Positions 28,961 to 37,907 of a stretch of 64,000 nucleotides of DNA are shown here, piece by piece (position 1 is the first letter of the stretch; each line of letters starts with the position of its first letter). Source of the stretch: Rhodoblastus sp963704565 (GTDB lineage Bacteria > Pseudomonadota > Alphaproteobacteria > Rhizobiales > Beijerinckiaceae). The stretch spans positions 744,001 through 808,000 of the forward strand of contig OY969917.1 of assembly GCA_963704565.1 (NCBI GenBank), written 5' to 3'. The notes beneath the pieces were generated by a model. That model ran no database searches. It was not told the origin of the DNA and saw only the letters and a list, made by a program, of their open reading frames with translations. A program made the translations under genes and the position numbers.

Positions 28961-30184
28961 ATGAGCGATTTCTATCGCGTGCGGCGGCTGCCGCCCTATG
29001 TGTTCGAACAAGTCAATCGTCTGAAGGCCAAAGCCCGCGCCGCCGGCGCCGACATCATCGACCTGGGCATGGGCAATCCCGATTTGCCGACGCCGCGCCA
29101 TGTCGTCGATAAATTGATCGAGACGGCAGGCAAGCCGCGCACCGACCGCTATTCCGCCTCCAAGGGCATCGCCGGCCTGCGCCGCGCCCAGGCCGCCTAT
29201 TACGAGCGCCGATTCGGCGTGACGCTCGACCCGGACACCCAGGTCGTGGCGACGCTCGGCTCCAAGGAAGGCTTCGCCAACATGGCCCAGGCGATCACCG
29301 CGCCGGGCGATGTGATTCTCGCGCCCAATCCCTCCTATCCGATCCACGCCTTCGGCTTTCTGATGGCGGGCGGCGTGATTCGCTCGGTGCCGATCGAGCC
29401 CGACGAGGAATTTTTCCGCGCCGCCGAGCGGGCGGTCCAGCACTCGATCCCCAGGCCGATCGCCATCGTCGTGTGCTATCCGTCGAACCCGACCGCCACC
29501 GTCGCCTCGCTCGATTTCTATCGCGATCTGGTGCTCTTCGCGAAAAAGCATGACATATATATTCTGTCCGACCTCGCCTATGCCGAAGTCTATTTCGACG
29601 ACAGGGAGCCGCCGCCGTCGGTGCTTCAGGTTCCCGGCGCCAACGATGTCTGCGTCGAATTCACCTCCATGTCCAAGACTTTTTCCATGGCCGGCTGGCG
29701 CATCGGCTTCGCGGTGGGCAACGAACGCCTGCTCGCGGCCTTGGCGCGGGTGAAATCCTATCTCGACTATGGCGCCTATACGCCGATCCAGGTCGCGGCG
29801 GCGGCGGCGCTCAACGGCCCGGACGATTGCATCAGGGAAATGCGCGCCACCTACCGCAAAAGGCGCGACGTGATGGTCGAGAGCTTCGCCCAGGCCGGCT
29901 GGAAAATCCCCGCGCCCTCGGCCTCGATGTTCGCCTGGGCGCCGGTGCCCGAGCCCTTCGCCCGTCTCGGCAGCCTGGAATTCTCCAAACTGCTGATCGA
30001 AAAGGCGGAAGTCGCGGTCGCGCCGGGCGTCGGCTTTGGCGAGCATGGCGAGGGCTTCGTGCGTCTCGCCCTGGTCGAGAACGAGCAGCGCATCCGGCAG
30101 GCCGCGCGCGGGCTGCGCCGGTTCTTCGACGGCGCCAATTCGTCTTTGCATAATATGATCGACGCGAGCGCCGCGCGGACCTGA
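28961..30184 (+). CDS. alaC: Class I/II aminotransferase, AlaC-like
   Basis: PLP-dependent aminotransferase, most similar in pattern to glutamate-pyruvate aminotransferase AlaC and to LL-diaminopimelate aminotransferases. The 407-aa protein has IIDLGMGNPDLPTPRHVVDK at the N-terminus, the PLP-contacting VVCYPSNPTATVA and SDLAYAEVYF, and the Schiff-base Lys239 in SMSKTFSMAGWRIGF. It would interconvert pyruvate and alanine with glutamate/2-oxoglutarate; substrate preference is inferred from resemblance. Confidence 0.88.
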   Translation: MSDFYRVRRLPPYVFEQVNRLKAKARAAGADIIDLGMGNPDLPTPRHVVDKLIETAGKPRTDRYSASKGIAGLRRAQAAYYERRFGVTLDPDTQVVATLGSKEGFANMAQAITAPGDVILAPNPSYPIHAFGFLMAGGVIRSVPIEPDEEFFRAAERAVQHSIPRPIAIVVCYPSNPTATVASLDFYRDLVLFAKKHDIYILSDLAYAEVYFDDREPPPSVLQVPGANDVCVEFTSMSKTFSMAGWRIGFAVGNERLLAALARVKSYLDYGAYTPIQVAAAAALNGPDDCIREMRATYRKRRDVMVESFAQAGWKIPAPSASMFAWAPVPEPFARLGSLEFSKLLIEKAEVAVAPGVGFGEHGEGFVRLALVENEQRIRQAARGLRRFFDGANSSLHNMIDASAART

Positions 30185-30207
30185 GGCCCGCCGCCAGCCA
30201 TGAAAGC

Positions 30208-30432
30208 TCAGGGCCGCTCGACGCAACGATAGGCGACATAGGCCTGACCGTCGCCGACCCGGCCGCTGGAAAAATTCAGGACCGCGTTGAGGCCGAATTT
30301 CGCGCATTCCCTTTGGGCATATTGCGCGAAACGCTCCGTGCCGTGGACGTTCGGGTAATAATAATAGGTCACGTCCCGGTAGGCGCAGCCGGAACAGGCC
30401 AGGAGAATGGCAAGGGCAAAGATCGGCTTCAT
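30208..30432 (-). CDS. Small putative lipoprotein
   Basis: A 74-aa protein with a short leader MKPIFALAILLACSGCAYRD; the two cysteines at residues 13 and 16 could each serve as lipid attachment, LLAC being the better lipobox. The mature part contains YYYYPNVHGTERFAQYAQRE and GDGQAYVAYRCVERP. Function unknown. Longer in-frame starts upstream (to 30840) run through remnant sequence and are rejected. Confidence 0.65.
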   Translation of the reverse strand: MKPIFALAILLACSGCAYRDVTYYYYPNVHGTERFAQYAQRECAKFGLNAVLNFSSGRVGDGQAYVAYRCVERP

Positions 30433-30559
30433 GGACCAACTCTCGGGTGCGCGGCTTGTCTCTGTCGCTCGCGGGACGGAAGTGAACACCTCTTCTTTTA
30501 CTTTCCCTGGCGTTTCAAGCAAGCCCGCCGCGCCATTTTCCCGCCGGCGGGAAAGTTTC

Positions 30560-30686
30560 GCGCAAGCTGGCCGGGTCAATCTGGACGGCGACCCTCTCCT
30601 GGAGTCGTCCTCTTGCCCAAACTCGCCTTCCACCTGACCTTGACCCGCCGCGTCTGGGCGCTCGCCGCGCTCGCCCTGGCCATCAT
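30560..30686 (+). pseudogene. 5' remnant of a chemoreceptor gene
   Basis: From 30613 a TTG-started frame reads LPKLAFHLTLTRRVWALAAL, nearly identical to the beginning of the chemoreceptor at 34516 (VPKLAFHLTLTRRVWALAAL). About 70 nt are matched with two or three differences, and looser similarity extends about 50 bp upstream into the leader. After the first 24-25 codons the sequence switches to unrelated DNA on the other strand. It is a truncated duplicate of the receptor's 5' end. Confidence 0.75.
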
Positions 30687-30756
30687 GGCGCCTGTTGCCG
30701 CGCTGGGTGACGTGATGCGGAAGACCGGGAGCAATGATGCGGGCGATGCGCGCCAT
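30687..30756 (-). pseudogene. N-terminal remnant of a RAYT (REP-associated Y1) transposase
   Basis: On the minus strand an ATG at 30756 begins MARIARIIAPGLPHHVTQRG followed by NRR, the conserved N-terminus of RAYT/IS200-like Y1 transposases (motif HHVTQRGNRR). It ends at the junction with the chemoreceptor remnant, so only about 23 residues survive; the catalytic HUH and tyrosine regions are gone except for the N-terminal part. Confidence 0.75.
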
Positions 30757-30848
30757 GAGCGGAGCCTGCAACCAGGAATGTTTCGCGGATTGGTATAATG
30801 CCCTGTCGGGGAGGTGAATGATTTGGGGAATTGGTATCATGTCATGTC

Positions 30849-32257
30849 TGGACGGCGCCCCTTGATCAAGGGTTTTCTTGGCGTGCTGTGAACGTCTCGG
30901 GTGCGGTCATGTCTTCGGCCTGTTGACGCGGGTTTTTATCGCCGCTGGCCCTGATGGATCGTCCGCCTGGCTCTTTGCCTCAATCACCGTATCGCGCTCG
31001 CATTGGCGCCGACACTACATCAGGCTTCCGAGCCTTTCCGTGGTTCACATCACCCCTTGGTCACCCTCGATTGCGTTTCGCCTTGCGGCGAAAACCCTGT
31101 GGCCGGCGTCAGGCGGCGGCCTGCCGCCCGACGTAAACGCCGCCGCGCGCCAGCAGCGCGAAGACGATGCGCGCCAGCTTGTTGGCCAGCGCCACCGCCG
31201 TCAGCTTGAACTTGTATTTGGCGTCCTTGCGCTCCAGCAGCCGATCGGCCCAGACGCGCAGGGCGTCGCTATGGCCCTTGCGATGGCACAGCACCGCGCA
31301 GGCCCCGACCACCAGCAATTTGCGCAAGTAACGGTCGCCCATTTTCGAGATGCGGCCGAGCTTCTCCTTGCCGCCGCTCGAATATTGGCGCGGCACAAGG
31401 CCGAGAAAAGCAGCGAACTCGCGGCCGGAGGCGAAGGCGCCGATGTCTTGCACGGTCGCAACGACCGCCGAAGCCGTGACCGGCCCGACGCCGGGAATGG
31501 TCATCAGCCGCCGCGCCCTCTCGTCGGTCTCGATCAGCGCCTCGATCTCGGCTCCGATCCGGTCGATTTCCTCATCGAGCGCGTCGATCTGGCGAGCCAG
31601 CGGCGCCAGCGCCGCGCGCACGCAATCGGCGACGACGATCTCGCCGTTTTCGTCGCAGCCCTCGGCGGCCATGCGTTTGAGCACATAGGCGTTTTGCGCG
31701 CCTTGCGCCGCGACGACGCCGATTTCCGCCAGATGCCCGCGCAGCGCATTGAGGAGTTGCGTGCGCTGGCCGACCAGCAACTCGCGCGCGCGGTGGCGCA
31801 TCAATTGCGCCTGGTTGTCGACCGAGCGCACCGGCACGAAGCGCATGTTCGGCCGCCCCAAGGCCTCGCAGATCGCCGCGGCGTCGGCGGCGTCGTTCTT
31901 GTTGCGCCGAACGAAAGGCTTCACATAGGCGGGCGGGATCAGCTTGACCGAAAAGCCAAGCCCGATCAGCTCGCGCGCCCAATGATGCGCCGAGCTGCAA
32001 GCCTCCATGCCGACAAGGCACGGCGGAAGCGAGGCGAAAAATTGCAAAAGCTGCCCGCGCCGGACAGGCTTGGCGACGATGACCGCGCCTTGCGCGTCAA
32101 TTGCATGCACCTGAAACACGTTCTTGGCGAGGTCGAGACCAACTTGCGTGACAGAAGAAAGATTCTTGATAGACTTACCCATGGACGGCGCTCCATCTGA
32201 CGGTTGTTTCATCGACCACCATCATGGCACATCGATGCCGCTTCGGGGCGCCGTCCA
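30849..32257 (-). mobile_element. IS110-family element (IS1111-like) with 13-bp subterminal inverted repeats
   Basis: Transposase gene flanked by TGGACGGCGCCCC (30849-30861) and its exact complement GGGGCGCCGTCCA (32245-32257). Short subterminal inverted repeats are characteristic of the IS1111 group of IS110 elements, which insert without target duplication; the true ends may extend a few bases beyond. It truncates the 3' end of an AT-rich gene on its right side. The 250 bp left of the transposase gene (30862-31108) are non-coding. Confidence 0.85.
31109..32182 (-). CDS. IS110-family transposase (DEDD)
   Basis: Site-specific DEDD-type transposase, 357 aa from the ATG at 32182 (MGKSIKNLSSVTQVGLDLAK); an upstream in-frame ATG at 32212 is possible. 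The N-terminal RuvC-like domain shows GLDLAKNVFQVHAID, VGMEACSSAHHWARE and RNKNDAADAAAI with the acidic catalytic residues; the C-terminal Transposase_20 domain has LMTIPGVGPVTASAVVA and AFLGLVPRQYSSGGKEKLG. Length and motifs are complete, so it may be active. Confidence 0.93.
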   Translation of the reverse strand: MGKSIKNLSSVTQVGLDLAKNVFQVHAIDAQGAVIVAKPVRRGQLLQFFASLPPCLVGMEACSSAHHWARELIGLGFSVKLIPPAYVKPFVRRNKNDAADAAAICEALGRPNMRFVPVRSVDNQAQLMRHRARELLVGQRTQLLNALRGHLAEIGVVAAQGAQNAYVLKRMAAEGCDENGEIVVADCVRAALAPLARQIDALDEEIDRIGAEIEALIETDERARRLMTIPGVGPVTASAVVATVQDIGAFASGREFAAFLGLVPRQYSSGGKEKLGRISKMGDRYLRKLLVVGACAVLCHRKGHSDALRVWADRLLERKDAKYKFKLTAVALANKLARIVFALLARGGVYVGRQAAA

Positions 32258-32647
32258 CCCCATCACCGTAACTGCGTAGGGGATTGCAGCGTTATTTATT
32301 GATTGCGAGACGCCTTGTAGGTTATAAAATTCATTACTTAGTAAATCATAAGGTCCGGTGATAACCGTTTCCTGAGGCAGCTGACTCAAAGCGTCGGATG
32401 GAAAATAATCTTTGGCAGCAGGGCCTGTCATGCTGTACGTATATGGTTGAACGCTGGTCAAAATATCCCCGAAGGGAAGCGATCCATCGCTCACCGAACC
32501 AGCGGGAAAGCCGACATCCGCCGATTGCGGCCCGCCTCGAGCAATGGCCGTGTAATTCCCATTTTCGTCTTCGAGCAGAAGGAATGAGTGATATGAAATA
32601 TCGCCGGGGAGGACAATTGGTTTCCAGAATTGCACTATTTCAGCCAT
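32222..32647 (-). pseudogene. AT-rich orphan gene, 3' end replaced by the IS110 element
   Basis: The frame starts MAEIVQFWKPIVLPGDISYH and is 141 codons long, but the last 12 or so residues (from GWTAPRSG) lie inside the IS sequence at and beyond 32257, so the native C-terminus is lost. The remaining part contains FLLLEDENGNYTAIARGGPQ and LPQETVITGPYDLLSNEFYN. I do not recognise the family. Base composition is much more AT-rich than the surroundings, suggesting recent acquisition together with the next gene. Confidence 0.6.
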
Positions 32648-32688
32648 ATTGATTGCCTCGCTAAATCCATGATGGGTGAGAACCTTGT

Positions 32689-33096
32689 TTATGCGTACTC
32701 AGATAGAATTTGTACGACAAGCTTTATTATCGTTTTCTTTCTACTGTCGTACATAAATACAAATCGTACTGAATCGTACAATCCAAAGCTTCCGTCGAGA
32801 AGGCGTAGCTCTTGACCGCGAATCTCTGTGCCATCATAAGTGCCGGCCCAGTCACTAACTCTACGTACAGCATACTTCGAAGCGAGATAATCACGGAACT
32901 CGTTCAAGGAGTAGTAGTTACTAATTGGCTTAAAACGATCTGATACATCAATTGCAACCGCATGATTTTGTGCTCGCAGCGTTCCAATGGATTTCATTAT
33001 GTTCAAAAACAACGAATTAATTGACGGCTTGGACGTCTCATTTCCGCAAAAAGCCGGAGTTGCACAGAACGCGCAGATGGTCATTAGAAAAACCAC
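32689..33096 (-). CDS. AT-rich putative exported protein, unknown function
   Basis: A hydrophobic stretch VVFLMTICAFCATPAFC resembles a signal peptide and is followed by a soluble region with AIDVSDRFKPISNYYSLNEF, RRVSDWAGTYDGTEIRGQEL and DSVRFVFMYDSRKK. The frame is open back to 33312 and the start is uncertain: GTG at 33096 and ATG at 33084 both place the hydrophobic stretch at the N-terminus. It precedes the IS-truncated gene by about 40 bp on the same strand, so they were probably one operon. Low GC and odd codon use point to transfer. Confidence 0.5.
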   Translation of the reverse strand: MVFLMTICAFCATPAFCGNETSKPSINSLFLNIMKSIGTLRAQNHAVAIDVSDRFKPISNYYSLNEFRDYLASKYAVRRVSDWAGTYDGTEIRGQELRLLDGSFGLYDSVRFVFMYDSRKKTIIKLVVQILSEYA

Positions 33097-33379
33097 ACCT
33101 ACAATAGGGATGACAGCGCATCTCGCAGGTTCCTCATGAAGACCACAAAAATGGAAATTCCGGGTATTGTAGCAGCATGATAGGCGTTCCGAAATTCTCG
33201 CGAGCAACATCCCCGCCGAAGAAATGGCAACCGCCAAAGACTCCGCTTTTCGTCGAAAAACGTTCAAGACCGCAGCCATGCCTCGCCTCCCCGCGCTGGC
33301 CCTGCGAAACATCGGCGAATGCTTCGCTTCCGCGCTGTTTCAATAAAAATAAGCCTCGCCTGCGGTCCGAAGCTCCGCC

Positions 33380-34324
33380 TCAGGTCCCGCAACGCTCCGC
33401 CACATACCCGAACCGCATCATCAACGGCCCGTGCGCCGCGACGATTGCCTCGATCTGATCCGGCGACAAAACGTCTTTCCATTGCCCGGCCTTCCCAGCG
33501 CGAAAGAATTTCTGCGCCGTTTCCGGCTTTTCGACAAAGCCCCGTGCCGCCTCCTGGCGCGCCAAGGCGTCGAACGAGGATTTTTCGATCGCCCGCCGCA
33601 ACTGGTCCGGCGTCGGCTTGAGCCGTAAAAAACTCGCCAGCCGGCTGAAACTGCGCTCCGGCGCCGCCAGAAGATCCTCGTAGCGCAGAATTATGACAGG
33701 CCGGTGCGGCACCGAAAGCCAGCTCGCGACATGAAAACTCCACGAGCCCATGAATTCGTAAACCCGCTGCTCATTGCCCGCGCCGATCCCGGAAGGATCG
33801 GCCATCAGCGCGATGATCGGGTCGATGGGAACGCCGGCGAACTGCGAGTACGACACCGCGACATCGAGCGGATTGCGCACGAGATAGACCGCGGCGAGCG
33901 TGACGTCGAAATTGATCGTCGGAAAGCCTTCGACATTGGCAACCGCGTTGTGCGTCTTGACGAACAACGGCCCGCCCGCGCCGACGGTCATATCGGCCTG
34001 GACGGCGAAGCGCGCCGCCGCGATCTCCTGCGGCGTCGCCTCTTGCGCCGGTTTCCCCAGCCTGCGGTCAAAATAGGGCTTTAACGCCTCGCGCCCGGTC
34101 ATCTCATGCAGGGCGTTGATGCTCTGCGCGCCTGCGGAATCGCCGCGCAATTCGCGCAAAAGATTGTGCAGGAAAACCCGCACCCAGGTATTGCCGGATT
34201 TGGGATAGGAGGCGATCCAGATCGCCCTCTGCCGCCGCCTGGCGTCTGACGAGCCAGCGCCTTCGCCTTGCATATCAGGCTGCGGCCTTTCATCGATTTG
34301 GTCAACGCAATCCATGAGGGTCAA
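33380..34324 (-). CDS. Sulfotransferase-domain protein
   Basis: PAPS-dependent sulfotransferase-like protein, 314 aa. The 5'-phosphosulfate loop is IASYPKSGNTWVRVFL (YPKSGNTW at residues 40-47), the 3'-phosphate region is YLVRNPLDVAVSYSQFAG, and the C-terminal motif is FFRAGKAGQWKDVLS. VIILRYEDLLAAPE is also typical. Bacterial members sulfate small molecules, lipids or glycans; the acceptor here is unknown. It is flanked by mobile DNA but has host-like GC content. Confidence 0.9.
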   Translation of the reverse strand: MTLMDCVDQIDERPQPDMQGEGAGSSDARRRQRAIWIASYPKSGNTWVRVFLHNLLRELRGDSAGAQSINALHEMTGREALKPYFDRRLGKPAQEATPQEIAAARFAVQADMTVGAGGPLFVKTHNAVANVEGFPTINFDVTLAAVYLVRNPLDVAVSYSQFAGVPIDPIIALMADPSGIGAGNEQRVYEFMGSWSFHVASWLSVPHRPVIILRYEDLLAAPERSFSRLASFLRLKPTPDQLRRAIEKSSFDALARQEAARGFVEKPETAQKFFRAGKAGQWKDVLSPDQIEAIVAAHGPLMMRFGYVAERCGT

Positions 34325-34515
34325 ACACCGATAAAAAGTTAACGGGTATCAACGTCTTAGAAGGAATCATTCCCTCGACGAAGAGTCAAGCGCCGAGATC
34401 GCCGACGGCGGCCCAAAGCGCCGCGCCGTTTTTCCGCCCGGTCGCGCCGGCCGAAAAGGCTCACGCAAGCCGGCCGGCTCAAATTGGGAGGCGTCGCAAT
34501 CCCGGAGCCGCCGCT

Positions 34516-36202
34516 GTGCCCAAGCTCGCCTTCCACCTGACCTTGACCCGCCGCGTCTGGGCGCTCGCCGCGCTCGCCTTGGCCACGATGACGCTCGGGA
34601 CCGGCGTCGCGCTTTACCGGTTCAACGCCGCCATGCTCGACATGCGCCGCGCCGAATTGCGCAACGAGGTCGAGATCGCCGCCGCATGGCTGAAAAGCAC
34701 GATTCCGGCGGATGCGCGGGATCCGAAAGCGGCCGCCCCGGCCGCGCTGGAGCGCCTGCGTTCGGTGCGATTTGGCGTGAGCGGCGCCTTTTTCGCGATT
34801 TCGCTCGACGGCGATGCGCTGCTCACGCCGGCGACGCCGGAAATCGAGGGGACGAGCCTGCTCGAGGTGCGCGACAGCGGCGGCGGCCTGCCGTTTCGAT
34901 CCATGCTGGCGATGGCGCGCCAGGACGGCGCCGGTTTCGTCAGCTATCCCTGGCCCAAGCGCGGCGCCCACGGCCGGCATGAACAGATCGCTTTCGTGAA
35001 AGCCATGCCCGAATTCGGGCTGGCGATCGGCGCCGGCGTCTATGACGACGACGACATGGCCCGCCTGATCGACATTACGCGCGGCGTGACGCTCGCGGCG
35101 CTGCCGCTGCTGCTGCTTTTCATCGCCGTCGCCTTTTTCATCGGCCGGACCGTTTCCCGGCGCCTGGGCGGCCTCACCTTCGGCCTGAACGCCATGGCGG
35201 GCGGCAACGTAGATATCGCGCTGCCGGGGCTGGCGCTGGACGACGAACTGGGCGACATGGCGCGCGCGGTCGAGGCGATCAAACAGGGCCTGCGCCGCGC
35301 CGCCGAACAGCAGGACCGGGAGCGCGCCGCCCGGCGCGAGGCGGCCGATCGCTTGCGCACGGAGGCCATGGGCGCCCTGGCGCAAAATTTCGAAGCGGCG
35401 GTCGGCGGGGTCGTCGAGGGCGTCACCGCGGCGGCGCGGCGGCTCGAAAATCTCGCCCGGGCCCTGGTGCAGGAGGCGCGCTATTCCGGCGAACAGGCCG
35501 AGACCGGGGCGCAATCGGCGGAAACCGCGTCGCAGAACGTGCTTTCGGTCGCCTCGGCGGCCGAGCAGCTGAGCTTTTCGGTGAGCGAAATCGGCGCCAG
35601 CGCGACGCGCTCGCGCAGCCTGTCGGAACAAGCGGCGGAGGAGGCCGAAACCACGCGCGCCCGCATGGGCGAGCTTGCCGGCGCCATCGGCCAAATGCGG
35701 CATTGTCGCGACCATCGCCGGCATCGCCGAACAGACCAATATGCTGGCCCTCAACGCGACCATCGAGGCCGCGCGCGCCGGTGAGCAGGGCAGGGGCTTC
35801 GCGGTCGTGGCGCAGGAGGTCAAATCCCTGGCCGAACAGACCTCGCGCGCCACCTCCGACGTGGCCGACCGGATCGCCCATATCCAGCGCGCCTCGCAGG
35901 AAGCCAACGCCTGTATCGACGACATGGTCGAGGCGACGCGCGAGGTCAGTTCGATCGCCGTCAATATAGCGACTTCGGTCGATTCGCAGGGCGAGGCGAC
36001 GCGGGAGATCGCGCGCAATGTCCATGACGCCTCCGACCGCACCAAGGAACTGGCCAAGGCGATCGAGGAAGTGCGCGCGGCGTCGCGCCAGTCGGGCGAT
36101 TCCGCCGAGGGGGTTCTGGACTCCGTGACCGATCTCGCGCGCCAGACCGACGCCCTGCGCCGCGAATGCAACTCGTTCCTGGCCCGGGTGCGGGCGGCTT
36201 AG
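34516..36202 (+). pseudogene. Methyl-accepting chemotaxis protein, frameshift in the signalling domain
   Basis: Transmembrane chemoreceptor. From GTG 34516: first membrane helix (RRVWALAALALATMTLGTGV), a periplasmic single-Cache-like sensor (residues about 40-185), second helix (LAALPLLLLFIAVAFFIG), HAMP, then the cytoplasmic domain. The frame breaks near 35694-35698 just after ARMGELAGAIGQ; the continuation GIVATIAGIAEQTNMLALNA, the hairpin-tip signature region, is one frame over and runs to 36202. One net surplus base (or two missing) explains it. The remaining sequence is intact, so either a recent mutation or an assembly indel. Confidence 0.88.
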
Positions 36203-36304
36203 GCGACGCCGCAGATCCTGGAGCGCGGCTGGATAGCCCGCCTGGGCCGGCCCCTTTCGCCCTGGTATCTGGACAATCGCACGATTGTCGGGTGGAAGCG
36301 ATGC

Positions 36305-36338
36305 CGCGCTGGGTCCGGTGGCCACCGGACCCAGCGCG
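36305..36338. repeat. 34-bp perfect palindrome
   Basis: Arms 36305-36321 and 36322-36338 are exact reverse complements with no spacer (centre GGTGGCCACC). It lies 103 bp after the chemoreceptor stop and about 85 bp before the second IS110-type element. No T-run follows, so a terminator role is doubtful; IS110 elements often insert near palindromic repeats. Confidence 0.85.
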
Positions 36339-36424
36339 CGGCGATGTCGCCCGTTCCCCCTCCGGCTTCAACCGTGGATGAGCTTGGGATCTTCGCCGTC
36401 GTTGCGCACGACCGAATAATCGCT

Positions 36425-37412
36425 TGGTCCCAATCGTACGAACAAGGCAGGTTACCGTGACGAAGATCATCTGTGGAGTCGATGTTTCCAAATCGAGGCT
36501 CGACGCGGCGGTGTCGTCGCCGAAAGCTTTCGCAAGCTTCGCCAATGACGCGAGCGGGATTGCCGCGCTTGCCAGCTTTTGCCGGAGGCACGGCGTCGAA
36601 CTCGCCGTCATGGAGGCGACCGGCGGCTTCGAGCGCAAGGCTTTTTTGTTGCTCTGGGAGGAAGGCGTCGCCAGCGCGCTGGTCAATCCCCGCAACGTGC
36701 GCTGCTTCGCCGAGGCGATGGGCGCCATGGAGAAAACCGATCCGATCGACGCCGCGATGATCGCGCGCTTCGCCATCGCCAAAGACATCAAGCCTATGGA
36801 GCCGCCGACCAAGGCCCAGCAGCGCCTGAAAGCCCTCGTCGCCCGGTTGCGGCAGGTCACCGACGACTTGACGGTGCAAAAGCAGCGCCGATCCGCGGCT
36901 GCCGACGACGAGACCCTGGCCAGCCTTGACGAGGTGATCGCGCTGTTGAAACGCCAGTCGAAAAGGCTCGAAGGCGAGATCGCCTCGATGATCGACGACG
37001 ATCCCTTGTGGGCCAAATTGGCCGAAACCTTTCGCTCGATCAAAGGGGTCGCGGGCCGAACCGTCGCGCGGCTGATGGCGGACCTGCCGGAAATCGGCGT
37101 GTTCGACAACAAGGCCGTCTCCAAGCTCGTCGGCCTGGCTCCGCTCGCCGACGACAGCGGCCGCAGAAGCGGCCAACGCCATATTCGCGGCGGCAGAGCC
37201 AGCGTCAGATCGGTACTGTTCCTCGTCGCGGAAATCGCACGGCGCTTCGACGACGGCCTCGCCGCTCTGCATCGGCGGCTGACCGAGGCCGGTAAAAAGA
37301 AAATGGTCGTCCGCGTCGCCCTGGCCCACAAACTTCTCGTTCGCCTCAACGCCAAAGCACGCGATGCGCGAGCAGAGTTCGCCAATGCAACTTGACACCT
37401 CAGATAATCGCT
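36425..37412 (+). mobile_element. Second IS110-family element, boundaries approximate
   Basis: The transposase gene is flanked by a 9-bp direct repeat ATAATCGCT (36416-36424 and 37404-37412), which probably marks the insertion: one copy in the element end and one in the target, as site-specific IS110 insertion generates. No inverted repeats are obvious, consistent with the IS110 group rather than IS1111. Boundaries are inferred from the direct repeat only. Confidence 0.65.
36457..37395 (+). CDS. IS110-family transposase
   Basis: A GTG at 36457, preceded by AAGGCAGG, starts VTKIICGVDVSKSRLDAAVS; 312 aa. The RuvC-like DEDD domain shows GVDVSKSRLD, AVMEATGGFERKAF and EKTDPIDAAMIARFA, and the C-terminal domain FRSIKGVAGRTVARLMADLP followed by KLVGLAPLADDSGRRSGQR. 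It differs clearly from the IS1111-like transposase at 31109-32182, so two separate IS110 lineages are present. Confidence 0.92.
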   Translation: MTKIICGVDVSKSRLDAAVSSPKAFASFANDASGIAALASFCRRHGVELAVMEATGGFERKAFLLLWEEGVASALVNPRNVRCFAEAMGAMEKTDPIDAAMIARFAIAKDIKPMEPPTKAQQRLKALVARLRQVTDDLTVQKQRRSAAADDETLASLDEVIALLKRQSKRLEGEIASMIDDDPLWAKLAETFRSIKGVAGRTVARLMADLPEIGVFDNKAVSKLVGLAPLADDSGRRSGQRHIRGGRASVRSVLFLVAEIARRFDDGLAALHRRLTEAGKKKMVVRVALAHKLLVRLNAKARDARAEFANAT

Positions 37413-37535
37413 CATCCGTCTCCTTTTCTGAAAACCTGCTCAGGCCGCCATTGCTTTCGGGCCTGCCATGGCTATAGTCCGGCGCGAATTCCGTCCCGGC
37501 GCGCCAGCGCGCGAAACTAGCGTGGAAATCTGAGC

Positions 37536-37880
37536 ATGAATTTCATCACCCCCGCTTTCGCCCAGGCCGCCGGCGGCGGCGCGGCCGGCGGCGCCGACGT
37601 GCTGGTGCAGATGGCGCCCTTCGCCATCATTCTGGTCATCATGTATTTTCTGCTCATCCGGCCGCAGCAGCAGAAGGCCAAGGCCCATCAGGACATGGTC
37701 TCGACCATCCGCCGCGGCGACACGGTGGTCACCAATGGCGGACTGATCGGCAAAGTGACCAAGGCGAACGACGACAGCGACCTGGAAATCGAAATCGCCC
37801 CCAATGTCCGGGTGCGCCAGAGCCGGGCGGCCATCGCCGAAGTGCGCGCCAAGGGCGAGCCGGTCAAGGACAACGCCTGA
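37536..37880 (+). CDS. yajC: Preprotein translocase subunit YajC
   Basis: Small single-span accessory protein of the SecDF-YajC complex. The 114-aa product has the membrane segment APFAIILVIMYFLLIRPQQQ and the cytoplasmic RRGDTVVTNGGLIGKV typical of YajC. It is the first gene of the yajC-secD-secF operon, 27 bp before secD. Confidence 0.96.
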   Translation: MNFITPAFAQAAGGGAAGGADVLVQMAPFAIILVIMYFLLIRPQQQKAKAHQDMVSTIRRGDTVVTNGGLIGKVTKANDDSDLEIEIAPNVRVRQSRAAIAEVRAKGEPVKDNA

Positions 37881-37907
37881 CGGCCATAAACGGATTCGCC
37901 GCCCGCC

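Noticed and set aside
30208..30840. A single 210-codon minus-strand gene
   Set aside because: It is a chance fusion of the lipoprotein gene, the complement of the chemoreceptor remnant and the RAYT fragment; only the last 74 codons look like a gene.
36305..36338. Palindrome as a terminator for the chemoreceptor gene
   Set aside because: It has no loop and no T-run on either strand and lies 103 bp from the stop codon.
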